From: Mailhella massiliensis
GTDB taxonomy: Bacteria; Desulfobacterota; Desulfovibrionia; Desulfovibrionales; Desulfovibrionaceae
DNA length: 33,081 nucleotides
Direction of reading: 5' to 3'
Assembly (NCBI RefSeq): GCF_900155525.1
Contig: NZ_LT706931.1
Location: forward strand, 1-33,081
Shown: positions 1 to 7,326 of the stretch, piece by piece
Layout: each line of letters opens with the position of its first letter
Numbering within the stretch: position 1 is the first letter of the stretch
Notes under the pieces: model-generated
Seen by the model: only the letters and a program-made list of their open reading frames with translations
Told to the model about the DNA's origin: nothing
The model's database searches: none
Program-made: the position numbers and the translations under genes

Positions 1-2
1 TG

Positions 3-134
3 GAACAGCGCAACGGGCGCATTATCCGCCAGGGCAACCTGTTCTATGAGCGCGACCCGGAACACTTCTCCGTGGGCATTTACAACTATGCCACCAAACA
101 GACGTATGACGCCCGGATGTGGCAGACTATTTAG
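3..134 (+). pseudogene. SNF2 helicase/N12-class DNA methylase, fragment upstream of the insertion
   Basis: This is the end of an open frame that enters from outside the window and stops at 132-134. The residues EQRNGRIIRQGN match SNF2/superfamily-2 helicase motif VI (QRxGRxxRQG). The following TYDARMWQTI is a conserved tail segment of the very large helicase-methylase proteins found on phages, plasmids and conjugative elements. The frame ends in TAG four bases after the 17-bp repeat at 114-130. The missing continuation (RMWQTIEYKAAAIEQFRKGD) is found in phase at 10931 onward. I read this as one gene split by a 10.8-kb insertion. The family includes the phage P1 DarB-type antirestriction proteins; whether this truncated product keeps any activity is unknown. 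Confidence 0.85.
114..130 (+). repeat. attL core, 17-bp direct repeat
   Basis: The sequence cggatgtggcagactat recurs at 10931-10947 as cggatgtggcagaccat (16 of 17 identical). The repeat encodes the RMWQTI codons of the split helicase gene. A P4-type integrase starts 250 bp inside it. Removing one repeat and the intervening DNA restores the reading frame. This is the expected arrangement for a tyrosine-recombinase attachment site. Confidence 0.85.
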
Positions 135-235
135 GTATCCATGAATCCAAGTAAGTTTATACTATTTTGATTTTATTATAGAAAAATTTGATTAGTGTGC
201 TATAAAGTCCAACAAGGAAGCCTTGCATCGTCAAA

Positions 236-358
236 TTTTGCGGGTATAACAGAAGGTATCGCGGCCACGATACACAGAAGCAACAGACAGGATACCCACA
301 CAAGAAAACGGCGGAAGCAATTCCATGAAATTATTGGAAAACGCTGATACCCGCAAAA
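236..358. promoter_or_regulatory. Cluster of GGTATC/GATACC motifs, candidate integrase arm sites
   Basis: Between attL and the integrase start lie several copies of a GGGTAT/ATACCC motif. ttttgcgggtat at 236-247 is a perfect 12-bp inverted match to 347-358. GTATCG/CGATAC form an inverted pair at 256-261 and 268-273, and gataccc occurs at 291-297. Two further copies lie just inside attR (10851-10856 and 10863-10869). Repeated short motifs flanking both cores are typical of arm-type binding sites for the integrase or its directionality factor. They could also autoregulate the int promoter. Confidence 0.55.
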
Positions 359-379
359 CTGAACAGACGGAGCAATAGC

Positions 380-1573
380 ATGTTAACCGATACCTTTCTC
401 AGAACCCTGAAGCCTGCCGACAGACCCAAAAAGTACGCCGACGGCGGCGGGCTGTTTATCTATGTATCCACAACCGGAAGCAAGTTGTGGCGTATGGCGT
501 ACCGCTTCAACATGAAAAGCAAGCTCCTCAGTTTCGGGGAGTATCCCCTTGTTTCCCTGAAAGAGGCAAGGGAACAACGCGACGAGGCAAAAAAGCTGCT
601 GGCAAAGGATATTGACCCCGGCCAGCACAAAAAGGAACTTCGGGCGGCCCGCATCGCCGAGGAAGCCAACACATTCAGGGCGGTCGCCCTTGAATGGTAT
701 GAGACGCAGACAACACACAATACTCCCGCCCACCGTCGCAGGCTTATGTTCAATCTGGAAAAATACCTGTTCCCCTCCCTTGGGCGAAAGGCCATAACAA
801 ATATTGAAGCGCAAGACCTGCTGGCCATCAGTAAGCCTCTTGAAGTCGAATCGACATGGATTTCCCACAGAGTGGTGCAAATCTGCGGAAAAATCTTTCG
901 CTACGCCATAGCCAGCGGCAAACTCAAGCATAATATCACGGCTGACCTGCGCGGCGCATTGCGTCCCATCCCCACCAGACACCATGCCGGGCTGACAGCC
1001 CCGCTGGAAGTAGGGAAACTGCTTCTCGATCTGGATAATTTCACAGGTTTTTTCCAGACGCATTGCGCCTTGCGCCTGCTTCCCTTGACCTTTGTGCGGG
1101 CCACGGAATTACGGCGGGCGGAATGGAAGGAAATCGACTTCGAGGACAAGCTGTGGCGCATCCCGGCGGAGCGGATGAAAATGCGCACGCCCCATTATGT
1201 TCCGCTTTCGGAACAGGCGCTTGCCATCTTTCGTTCCCTTCACGGCGTAACAGGCGAAGGGAAATATATTTTTCCGGGCACCCGTGGCAATGGAAACGTC
1301 ATCAGCCCGTCAACCATGCTGAACGCGCTTCGCTTCATGGGATACAGGAGAGACGTAATGTGCATCCACGGTTTCCGCACTATGGCCTCCACACTTCTCA
1401 ACGAGCTTGGCTATAACCGGGACTGGATAGAACGCCAGCTCGCCCATCAGGAACGGAACGGCGTCCGGGATGCGTATAACTGCGCCCAATATCTGCCGCA
1501 ACGCCGGAAGATGATGCAGGAGTACGCCGACTATCTGGACACATTACGCGAAAAGGCGCGACAGGCAGCATAA
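380..1573 (+). CDS. int: P4-family tyrosine recombinase (integrase)
   Basis: This 397-residue protein has the layout of P4/DUF4102 integrases. An N-terminal arm-binding domain (LTDTFLRTLKPADRPKKYADGGGLFIYV) is followed by a SAM-like core-binding domain around residues 95-185 and a catalytic domain. Visible catalytic residues are Arg240 in the TFVRATELR box, His330 and Arg333 in IHGFR, His356 in QLAHQ and the nucleophile Tyr366 in RDAYN. Length and residues look intact, so it is probably active. It sits next to attL and points into the element, as is usual for these islands. It would integrate and excise the 10.8-kb element at the helicase-gene target. A gene target inside another mobile element, rather than a tRNA, is unusual for the P4 class. 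Confidence 0.95.
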   Translation: MLTDTFLRTLKPADRPKKYADGGGLFIYVSTTGSKLWRMAYRFNMKSKLLSFGEYPLVSLKEAREQRDEAKKLLAKDIDPGQHKKELRAARIAEEANTFRAVALEWYETQTTHNTPAHRRRLMFNLEKYLFPSLGRKAITNIEAQDLLAISKPLEVESTWISHRVVQICGKIFRYAIASGKLKHNITADLRGALRPIPTRHHAGLTAPLEVGKLLLDLDNFTGFFQTHCALRLLPLTFVRATELRRAEWKEIDFEDKLWRIPAERMKMRTPHYVPLSEQALAIFRSLHGVTGEGKYIFPGTRGNGNVISPSTMLNALRFMGYRRDVMCIHGFRTMASTLLNELGYNRDWIERQLAHQERNGVRDAYNCAQYLPQRRKMMQEYADYLDTLREKARQAA

Positions 1574-1590
1574 AAGGCAAGACACGCCCC

Positions 1591-1637
1591 CGGCCCTGTT
1601 CCAGAGATTCCTCCCTGAGAGCAGGGCCGATTTTCTT
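1591..1637 (+). terminator. Probable terminator after the integrase
   Basis: CGGCCCTG (1591-1598) pairs with CAGGGCCG (1622-1629) across a 23-nt loop, followed by attttctt. It begins 17 bp after the integrase stop. The long loop lowers confidence. Confidence 0.45.
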
Positions 1638-1738
1638 GGCTATGATGAATTGTTATAAATTCATGAAAGCCATACTGAAACCGCAATATTTCCCAAAACC
1701 TGTCAAGAAATTTTTTTGTGTCGTATTCGTTCCGGCGG

Positions 1739-1757
1739 GACAATATCGGACATTGTC
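1739..1757. promoter_or_regulatory. Palindrome upstream of the AlpA-like gene
   Basis: GACAAT (1739-1744) and ATTGTC (1752-1757) form an inverted repeat with a 7-nt spacer, about 80 bp before the AlpA-like start. A second small hairpin, CATGC/GCATG, follows within 20 bp. It is a plausible operator, but no regulator can be assigned from sequence. Confidence 0.3.
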
Positions 1758-1834
1758 GGAGCATGCTTTCAGCATGGAACGACAGCGCCGCAAAAAACGG
1801 TGATATACGTTGAAAAACACTATGGAGGTTCCCC

Positions 1835-2059
1835 ATGTCAAATCTGGAAAACGAATCCCTTTTGCGCCTGCCCCAGGTACTGAAGATAATCCCCATCAGC
1901 AAAAGCGCGTGGTGGCAGGGCTGCAAGGATGGACGCTACCCCCAACCTATCAAGCTGGGACCGCGTACAACCGTATGGAAAGCGTCGGATATTTCGGCCT
2001 TCATGCGGCAGCTTTCCCGAAGCCCCGTTCAGAACGAAAGCAACGGAGTGAAGCAATAA
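1835..2059 (+). CDS. AlpA-family helix-turn-helix protein (excisionase-like)
   Basis: This 74-residue protein has the signature of the AlpA/MerR-like winged HTH family: LLRLPQVLKIIPISKSAWWQ, then a GRYPQPIKLGPRTTVW hairpin and the recognition part SDISAFMRQL. In P4-like islands such proteins act as recombination directionality factors or activate the integrase. ATG 1835 is preceded by GGAGG with a 6-nt spacer, which fixes the start. Its position between the integrase and the mobilisation genes fits control of excision. An alternative overlapping frame beginning at 1810 is a shadow. The family assignment is firm; the excisionase role is inference. Confidence 0.88.
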   Translation: MSNLENESLLRLPQVLKIIPISKSAWWQGCKDGRYPQPIKLGPRTTVWKASDISAFMRQLSRSPVQNESNGVKQ

Positions 2060-2091
2060 AATGAATACACCATCTGACCCATTCCCAAAAG

Positions 2092-2134
2092 GCGGCGCGA
2101 CCAAGGCATGAACCTTGACCGCGCCGCTTCTTTT
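2092..2134. terminator. Bidirectional terminator between convergent genes
   Basis: GCGGCGCG (2092-2099) pairs with CGCGCCGC (2120-2127). An inner CAAGG/CCTTG stem lies beyond a 2x2 internal loop, and TTCTTTTT follows. On the other strand a CCTTTT tract borders the stem. It lies between the AlpA-like gene and the convergent small gene, so it can end both transcripts. Confidence 0.75.
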
Positions 2135-2138
2135 TGTG

Positions 2139-2477
2139 TCATCCCCCGTCTGCGCTTCCCCATTCCCCGTTGCTGTTGCCTTCATGGGGCGGGGGCGTGT
2201 CTTCTTCGGCTCCATCCTGTTCCTTTACCGGCTTCAAGTCGGAAGCCTTGTCAAACAAAGCCTTCAACCTGGTGAGCGGAACCGATACCCCGACATCCGC
2301 GAGCAAGTCCCGTATATCCCGCAGCGTGTAGCCCTGCCGCATGGCCTTTCTAATGTCGTTGACCAAAAATTCCGCGACTTCCCCGCGTGTCTTCCCCGCC
2401 TCTTTCACCGGGAGGCTTCGGAGTTTTTTCCGGGCGGCCTCTATCTGTTCGAGCGTATAGCGTCGAGCCGTTGCCAT
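2139..2477 (-). CDS. Small mobilisation-associated protein, family shared with the outer element
   Basis: This is a 112-residue protein of unknown function. Residues 5-75 (YTLEQIEAARKKLRSLP, GKTRGEVAEFLVNDIRKAM, QGYTLRDIRDLLADVGV) align along their length with the 77-residue protein at 15440-15673. Both are divergent from a mobC gene across a candidate oriT. The helical, basic, HTH-like character suggests a DNA-binding accessory, perhaps a relaxosome component or a mob-operon regulator. The C-terminal 40 residues are acidic and Gly/Pro-rich and are absent from the paralogue. The start has a purine-rich AAGGAAGG upstream. I know no named family for it. Confidence 0.75.
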   Translation of the reverse strand: MATARRYTLEQIEAARKKLRSLPVKEAGKTRGEVAEFLVNDIRKAMRQGYTLRDIRDLLADVGVSVPLTRLKALFDKASDLKPVKEQDGAEEDTPPPHEGNSNGEWGSADGG

Positions 2478-2799
2478 AAAGCATCACCTTCCTTGTCGTA
2501 TTCCTTTCCGCTTACCACATTGAAAGCGTTATTCACAACAAAACTTCATGAACGGTAATGCTCTATAGAGCATTTCTGTAATGCATAGCAGACAAATATG
2601 GACAAATATTTTTTCTTATCTCCACATTCACAACTTATTTTTATTTTTGAAGTCAGCGTTTAAAGAAAAACAATACAGTCTTTTTGCTTTTTTCTCTGGC
2701 CTTCAAGGTAATTTTTCATCTATGCTTACGCCAAAAGCGGAAGCACAGCGCGGGCAATGCTTCCCCCAAAGCAATGAACGGCCGTTCCCAAAACCGCCG
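2478..2799. other. Intergenic region with a perfect 18-bp palindrome
   Basis: No gene is credible here. AATGCTCTATAGAGCATT at 2557-2574 is a perfect palindrome about 80 bp upstream of the minus-strand small gene, so it is a candidate operator. At 2591-2609 gacaaatat is repeated in tandem with a 10-bp period, placing both copies on the same helical face. The rest is AT-rich spacer leading into the candidate oriT. Confidence 0.5.
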
Positions 2800-2900
2800 G
2801 GAGTTCTTCTTTACAGGATGGTAGCTGTCTGACAACAGCTAACATCCTGCCAAAGGCTTCGCCTCTGGACTCCCGCAGAGCGTTCGGCGCTGCGCTTCTC
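2800..2900 (+). other. Candidate oriT of the inner element
   Basis: An imperfect inverted repeat has arms at 2814-2828 and 2835-2849 (14 of 15 bases paired, 6-nt loop). It is followed by cctctggactcccg (2862-2875) and cggcgctgcgcttctc (2885-2900), and preceded by ggagttcttc (2800-2809). The same blocks occur in the same order, over the same ~101 bp, upstream of the second mobC (15260-15360, minus orientation). Conserved noncoding DNA beside mobC/mobA with a stem-loop is the classic oriT arrangement of MOBP elements. The nick position cannot be read from sequence; the conserved cctctggactcccg block is the likeliest region. Confidence 0.65.
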
Positions 2901-2927
2901 ACGCTCTCAAAAAGGCAGGAAAGGCAG

Positions 2928-3251
2928 ATGGAAAAGCGTAAGGCGACAAGCAGATTACAGAGGCGGCGGACGCTCAGACTTACCGCCGAGGAAGAGAATA
3001 GATTGACTCGGCAGGCCGCCACCGCCGGAATCTCCGTTTCCGAGTACATGCGGCGGCTGTTCTTCGGCGGCAGGCCCATCATCGCCAGAACGGACGACCA
3101 GACCATCCGGGAACTGCGGCGGCTTGGGGGCCTGCTCAAGCATCATTTCGAGGTGGTAAAGCGGGCAGAAAATCCCGCCACCCTTTCGGAACTGGACGCC
3201 GCCTTACGGGAAATCCGGCGAGCCATCGAAGCCCTGAGCGAGAAACAATGA
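2928..3251 (+). CDS. mobC: MobC-like relaxosome accessory protein
   Basis: This 107-residue basic protein has a ribbon-helix-helix-like N-terminus (LRLTAEEENRLTRQAATAGISVSEYMRRLFFGG) and the MobC segment IRELRRLGGLLKHHFEVV. MobC proteins bind oriT and help the relaxase melt and nick DNA. The stop overlaps the relaxase start (ATG 3248 against a stop ending at 3251), so the two are translationally coupled. The protein at 14859-15239 is a close paralogue sharing YxRRxFFGGRP, IRELRRxGGLLKHxFE and the overall length. The start at 2928 has GGAAAGG just upstream. Confidence 0.88.
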   Translation: MEKRKATSRLQRRRTLRLTAEEENRLTRQAATAGISVSEYMRRLFFGGRPIIARTDDQTIRELRRLGGLLKHHFEVVKRAENPATLSELDAALREIRRAIEALSEKQ

Positions 3252-4867
3252 TTGTCAAAAAACTCAAGCGTACCAGCTTCAAAAAGTCCAAGGCCGTCAT
3301 GATTGGCGGTCTGGTGGACTATATTCTTGCCGAACACGACGACAGGGGCAAGGACAAGCTCGCCTATGCCGGAAGCAGAAACTTTCTGACAACAACTGTT
3401 GCCGCTCAGAAAAGGGAGATGATTTCCCTTGCCGAGGAATCCATCCAGAGCAAAATGCCGGTCACGCACTGGATTCTGTCATGGCAGGAAAACGAACAAC
3501 CGACCAGTGAACAGGTGGACGAGGCGGTCAGTCTCTTTCTCCGTGGAATGGACCTTGCCGAACACCAGACAATTTACGCCCTGCACAAGAACACGGGTAA
3601 TTATCACCTCCATATTGCCGTGAACCGGACGCATCCCTACACGCAGAAAGTCATTCAGCCGCACCGGGGATTCGACATCAACGAGGCGCATAAAATAGTG
3701 ACGGAAATTGAACACCGGCAGGGATGGGCACCGCAGATGAACGCCCGCTATCGCGTCAATGAACAGGGCCATGTGGTCAAGAATCTCCAGCGGCGGGAAG
3801 GACTAAAGCCCAAGCCAAAGGCGGAAGACTTTGAAAACGCCACCGGAGAAAAATCGGCCATGCGCATTGTGCAGGAGCGTGCCCATGCCGTCATTCAGAA
3901 CGCATCATGTTGGGAAGAGCTTCACGCCGGGCTGGACACGGTGGGGCTGCGTTTCGTCCGCAAGGGTTCCGGCGCGGTGATTTTCGTGGGAGACACGGCA
4001 ATCAAGGCGTCCAGCGTGGACAGGAATTTTTCTCTATCCAAACTCTCCAAACGGCTTGGAGAGTTCAAACCCAGCTATTATTCCGAACGGGCATTCAGGA
4101 AGCCCGCTCCGGAGCCGGTCAGTCACGTTTGCCGAGAGGAGTGGCGGGAGTATCAGAAGGAACGGCGGAGGCAGGAAGAGGTGAAGCATAACGCCAGAGA
4201 AAGGCGAGAGGAAGAACGGGAAGCACTGGAACAGCGTCAGCGGGAACGCCGGGAAGCGACCACGGCCCGCTTTGCCCGGCACGGGCTTTCCGTGCTGAAC
4301 ATTGCCCGGCATTGCCTGAAAGAACAGGAACGGGAGGAGAAAGCGGCGTTGCGGGACAGGCAGGCTCAATCAGAAACACCGGAACAGCTCCCGCGCTTCA
4401 AGTACTGGCTGGGCAAACGCAATCCGTATCTCGCCAATCTCTGGCGTTTCCGCAAACGAATCGCTCCCGGCGTGGAGGTCAGGCAACGCGAGTTCCCCAA
4501 GGTGGGCATGCTGGCTTCCTCGTATGCCGCTTACAGGGAAATGGTGAAAAAACGGTTTCCTGAAAAAATGGATGAGTCACGGCTGGATGCGGCCATTGCC
4601 CTGTACATGCGTTGTGCCGGATATACAATGCAGGAGGTAGCCAACGAGCTGTACAGACACGCCCCCGCTCGCCCCCACGGGCAGAACCGTGATGAACGGA
4701 TAGACTACGGGCGCAGGGTGGTCTGGTACGCCTTTGGTACGGCGGGAGATATTGATATTGCCAATATCCAGCCCTCGTTGGAGCAGATTCAAAAATTTGA
4801 CAGAGAAGCCGATTCCATTACGCGAAAAGAAATGCAACACGACCGGTTCAGAATGCGTTTACGATAA
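3248..4867 (+). CDS. mobA: MOBP-family (TraI/MobA-type) relaxase
   Basis: This 539-residue relaxase would nick oriT and pilot single-stranded DNA through a helper type IV secretion system. The likely catalytic Tyr25 lies in GGLVDYI, and the metal-binding motif III is NYHLHIAVNR (His120 and His122) with His106 just before it. A coiled-coil, Arg/Glu-rich stretch spans about residues 290-370. The C-terminal domain (SRLDAAIALYMRCAGYTMQEVAN ... VVWYAFGTAGDIDIA) is shared with the outer relaxase. This protein lacks the roughly 180-residue RepB-primase-like domain present there. It ends in RMRLR. No coupling protein or secretion genes are in the element, so it is mobilizable rather than self-transmissible. 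Confidence 0.93.
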   Translation: MIVKKLKRTSFKKSKAVMIGGLVDYILAEHDDRGKDKLAYAGSRNFLTTTVAAQKREMISLAEESIQSKMPVTHWILSWQENEQPTSEQVDEAVSLFLRGMDLAEHQTIYALHKNTGNYHLHIAVNRTHPYTQKVIQPHRGFDINEAHKIVTEIEHRQGWAPQMNARYRVNEQGHVVKNLQRREGLKPKPKAEDFENATGEKSAMRIVQERAHAVIQNASCWEELHAGLDTVGLRFVRKGSGAVIFVGDTAIKASSVDRNFSLSKLSKRLGEFKPSYYSERAFRKPAPEPVSHVCREEWREYQKERRRQEEVKHNARERREEEREALEQRQRERREATTARFARHGLSVLNIARHCLKEQEREEKAALRDRQAQSETPEQLPRFKYWLGKRNPYLANLWRFRKRIAPGVEVRQREFPKVGMLASSYAAYREMVKKRFPEKMDESRLDAAIALYMRCAGYTMQEVANELYRHAPARPHGQNRDERIDYGRRVVWYAFGTAGDIDIANIQPSLEQIQKFDREADSITRKEMQHDRFRMRLR

Positions 4868-5030
4868 GTTGCAAGATATGACAGCACCAAATATTTTTAA
4901 TGAATAATATAAAAATGTGAAACAAATTTCGTCAGTTTATTCAGATAGTTTGGCAATAAAATGCCATATTGAATTTTTTTCAGAAAATTATTATTGAAAA
5001 CAATAACTACAGATAACCAACGAGATATTC

Positions 5031-5669
5031 ATGACCACAACACACTCCACCGATTCCGCGTATCGAGGAAAAGGCCGTCCACGTGCCTTTGACCGTGAAC
5101 AGGCGCTGCACAGGGCGCTGGAAGTCTTTTGGCGACACGGGTATGCGCCCACCTCGGTAGCGGAATTGTGTAAGGCTATGGAAATAAAGCCTCCCAGCCT
5201 GTATGCCACCTTCGGCAATAAAGCCTCTCTTTTTCTTGAGGCTCTTCGGTATTACGAAAGTAGGTATTGGGACGCGCCAGCCAAACGGTTTATGAAGGAG
5301 CCTGATGTATACACGGCGGTTGCAAATTTTTTTAGTGAATCCGCAACAATACTGCTCTCCCCAGAAACGCCATGCGGCTGTATGGTCGTGCTTGCTGCCA
5401 TCAATATTGCTGAAGAAGAAAAAGAAATTATCGAATCCGTGCGTGAACTCAGACTTGCCACAAAAAAAATGTTTGCCGACAGGCTCAGGCAGGCTATCCA
5501 CGATGCGCAGATACCTCCGGATACGGATGTTCCCGCCTTGGCCGGAGCGCTTAATACCCTGCTTGAAGGCTTGTCCATTCAGGCCAGAGACGGCCTTTTT
5601 CAATCTGAGTTGAAGGCTATTGCCGCCCACGCGGTGCGTATGCTGCCCCTACATTTTTGCGAGGCATAG
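5031..5669 (+). CDS. TetR/AcrR-family repressor of the cargo operon
   Basis: This 212-residue protein begins with a TetR HTH: GRPRAFDREQALHRALEVFW, then TSVAELCKAMEIKPPSLYATFGNK. An all-helical ligand domain with conserved Cys residues (ETPCGCMVVLA) follows, as in the YxaF/AcuR-like C-terminal type. It precedes the reductase operon, and a 10-bp-arm palindrome lies in the spacer of a promoter right after it (5711-5741). This fits a ligand-responsive repressor of the downstream genes. Related regulators respond to reactive enals, acrylate-like molecules or thiol-reactive compounds; the inducer here is not known. Confidence 0.9.
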   Translation: MTTTHSTDSAYRGKGRPRAFDREQALHRALEVFWRHGYAPTSVAELCKAMEIKPPSLYATFGNKASLFLEALRYYESRYWDAPAKRFMKEPDVYTAVANFFSESATILLSPETPCGCMVVLAAINIAEEEKEIIESVRELRLATKKMFADRLRQAIHDAQIPPDTDVPALAGALNTLLEGLSIQARDGLFQSELKAIAAHAVRMLPLHFCEA

Positions 5670-5710
5670 CTGTTTCTTCGCCAAGCAGATTAAGAAGTGG
5701 GGGAACACTC

Positions 5711-5742
5711 TTGACATTTTTTTTAGTAATCACTAAAAAAAT
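5711..5742 (+). promoter_or_regulatory. Cargo promoter with embedded TetR-type operator
   Basis: A consensus -35 box TTGACA is at 5711-5716. A 17-bp spacer puts a weak -10 (taaaaa) at 5734. The palindrome TTTTTTTAGT aatc ACTAAAAAAA (arms 5718-5727 and 5732-5741) fills the spacer and overlaps the -10. Bound repressor would block RNA polymerase directly. It lies between the TetR gene and the radical SAM gene. Confidence 0.6.
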
Positions 5743-5784
5743 AATCAAACAGCATTTTGACAGATGAAAAAGGGGATGCTTCAC

Positions 5785-6675
5785 ATGGAATTTACCGAAC
5801 AACCTATGCGCCCCCCACAGGAGGCTCATTCATTCCTGCCGCGGGCAACGCAGGGCTGCACCTATAACGGGTGCCGTTTTTGCTATGTATCGAGGGGCTA
5901 CCCCTTCATGGCGGTCACGCCCGACCAGTTGGAGCGGGAAATTCTGGCTCAAAAACAGTTTTTCCCCGACGATACTCCCATTTATATGACCGGCTCCAAC
6001 CCTTTTGCCCTGCCCGCCGAAAAACTGAAAACGTATCTTGCCGTGCTGCGCAAGCATTTCCCTCACTTTGCACGCGTAAGCATGCAAAGCCGTATTAACG
6101 ACATTGCGGGCAAGAACATGGCAGAGCTGCGTGAACTTTACGGTCTTGGGCTGAGTCATCTCTACATCGGCACGGAAAACGGCAATGATGCCGTGCTCAC
6201 GCTCATGAACAAGGGACATTCCGCTTCCGAAACTGTGGAGCAACTGCTGCGGCTGGATGAGGCGGGAATAACGTATACCACGTTCTATATTATCGGCATG
6301 GGCGGCAAGGGAATGGGAGTTGCCAGCGGTGAAGCCACGGCACTGATGTTCAATCAGACGCACCCGCAGCGCATTACCACGACGGGCATGACGGTCTTTC
6401 CGCATACGCCACTGGCGGAAATGAAAGAACGACATGCATTCATAGAGGCATCGGAACGGGAGAAGATAGAAGAGCTTCAGGCATTTCTGAAAGGCCTGAC
6501 AATTGATACCTTTTATGATGGCATTCATTACCTGAACCCGCTCAACTACCGTTTTGCCAATAATGACGCAGAAGCAAAACGCCGTGCGCTGGAAGACATT
6601 GACGAAGTTCTGCGCTCCTATTCCGATGAGGAGCTGGAAAAAATGGTCTGTCGTCATCTTAAACACTCTTTGTAG
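5785..6675 (+). CDS. Radical SAM protein (GCTxNxCxFC family)
   Basis: This is a cytoplasmic radical SAM enzyme of about 296 residues. The cluster motif reads TQGCTYNGCRFC, a CX4CX2C spacing seen in a family whose members begin with RPPxEA and a GCxxNxCxFC segment; RPPQEAHSFL is present here. The SAM-binding MTGSNPF, GTENGND and IGMGG segments follow. The substrate is unknown and no SPASM or B12 domain is visible. ATG 5785 is preferred because AAAAGGGG precedes it by 9 nt; ATG 5764 has no Shine-Dalgarno and 5776 sits right against the purines. It is the first gene behind the TetR-controlled promoter. A reductive or maturation role for the neighbours is only a guess. Confidence 0.85.
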   Translation: MEFTEQPMRPPQEAHSFLPRATQGCTYNGCRFCYVSRGYPFMAVTPDQLEREILAQKQFFPDDTPIYMTGSNPFALPAEKLKTYLAVLRKHFPHFARVSMQSRINDIAGKNMAELRELYGLGLSHLYIGTENGNDAVLTLMNKGHSASETVEQLLRLDEAGITYTTFYIIGMGGKGMGVASGEATALMFNQTHPQRITTTGMTVFPHTPLAEMKERHAFIEASEREKIEELQAFLKGLTIDTFYDGIHYLNPLNYRFANNDAEAKRRALEDIDEVLRSYSDEELEKMVCRHLKHSL

Positions 6676-6681
6676 AACTAG

Positions 6682-6708
6682 GTCAGTTTTTTCTTCAAAA
6701 AAACTGAC
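6682..6708 (+). other. Intercistronic hairpin
   Basis: GTCAGTTTTTT (6682-6692) pairs with AAAAAAACTGAC (6697-6708) around a CTTC loop. There is no T-run after the stem, so it is unlikely to be a strong terminator. It more likely affects message stability or processing between the radical SAM gene and the flavoprotein gene. Confidence 0.5.
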
Positions 6709-6755
6709 ATTAGCTCCCATTATGGCAACAATATTTACCAAACCAGGAGGAAACC

Positions 6756-7310
6756 ATGAGCAAAAACATCATTATCCTTAACGGAAGCCCCCGCTTGAAA
6801 GGCAATACGGCCATGTTATGCGATGCCTTTACCGAAGGCGCAAAGAGTGTCGGTCATACCGTTACCCGTTTTGATTTGCAGAAAATGGACATCCACGGCT
6901 GTCTGGGTTGTGTAAAAGGCGGTAAGGACACCGCCAGCCCCTGTGTACAGAAGGACGACATGGCAAAAATCTACCCCGTATACAAAGAAGCCGACATCGT
7001 TATCCTCGCTTCTCCCATGTACTACTGGGGAATATCCGGCCAGTTGAAAACAGCGTTTGACCGTCTTTTCGCCGTTGCCGAATGTAATCCCGGCTATGTA
7101 AATCCTAAAAAAGAATGTGCTCTTATTATGGCTGCTGAAGGTAACAGTGCAGATAACTGGAAACCTGTTATAGATTACTATCATGCCCTCCTCAGCTTTC
7201 TTGAATGGAAAGACCTGGGGCAGGTGCTGGCTGGCGGCGTATTTGATGCCGGAGCAGTGGCAGGTCAGCCTGTTGTGAAGGATGCCTTCAACTTCGGCGC
7301 ATCACTGTAA
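6756..7310 (+). CDS. NADPH-dependent FMN reductase-fold flavoprotein, cluster ligand missing
   Basis: This 184-residue protein has the flavodoxin-like fold of the NADPH-FMN reductase/iron-sulfur flavoprotein family. The FMN phosphate loop is LNGSPRLKGNT, and ASPMYYWGISGQLKTAFDR is the second flavin segment. Iron-sulfur members use CX2CX2CX5-7C. Here Cys49, Cys52 and Cys63 are present but the third position is Gly55, so a [4Fe-4S] cluster is unlikely and it is probably a plain FMN reductase or flavin carrier. The start is set by AGGAGG 7 bp upstream. It could feed reduced flavin to the ene reductase two genes downstream; that pairing is inference. Confidence 0.88.
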   Translation: MSKNIIILNGSPRLKGNTAMLCDAFTEGAKSVGHTVTRFDLQKMDIHGCLGCVKGGKDTASPCVQKDDMAKIYPVYKEADIVILASPMYYWGISGQLKTAFDRLFAVAECNPGYVNPKKECALIMAAEGNSADNWKPVIDYYHALLSFLEWKDLGQVLAGGVFDAGAVAGQPVVKDAFNFGASL

Positions 7311-7326
7311 AAAAGGAAGGGCGGAT

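Noticed and set aside
2557-2609. Possible iteron-type replication origin (palindrome plus tandem gacaaatat)
   Set aside because: Only two repeats and no replication initiator gene nearby; an operator reading is simpler.
5830-6741. 303-residue minus-strand open frame opposite the radical SAM gene
   Set aside because: Shadow frame; the plus strand has the cluster motif and context of a real gene.
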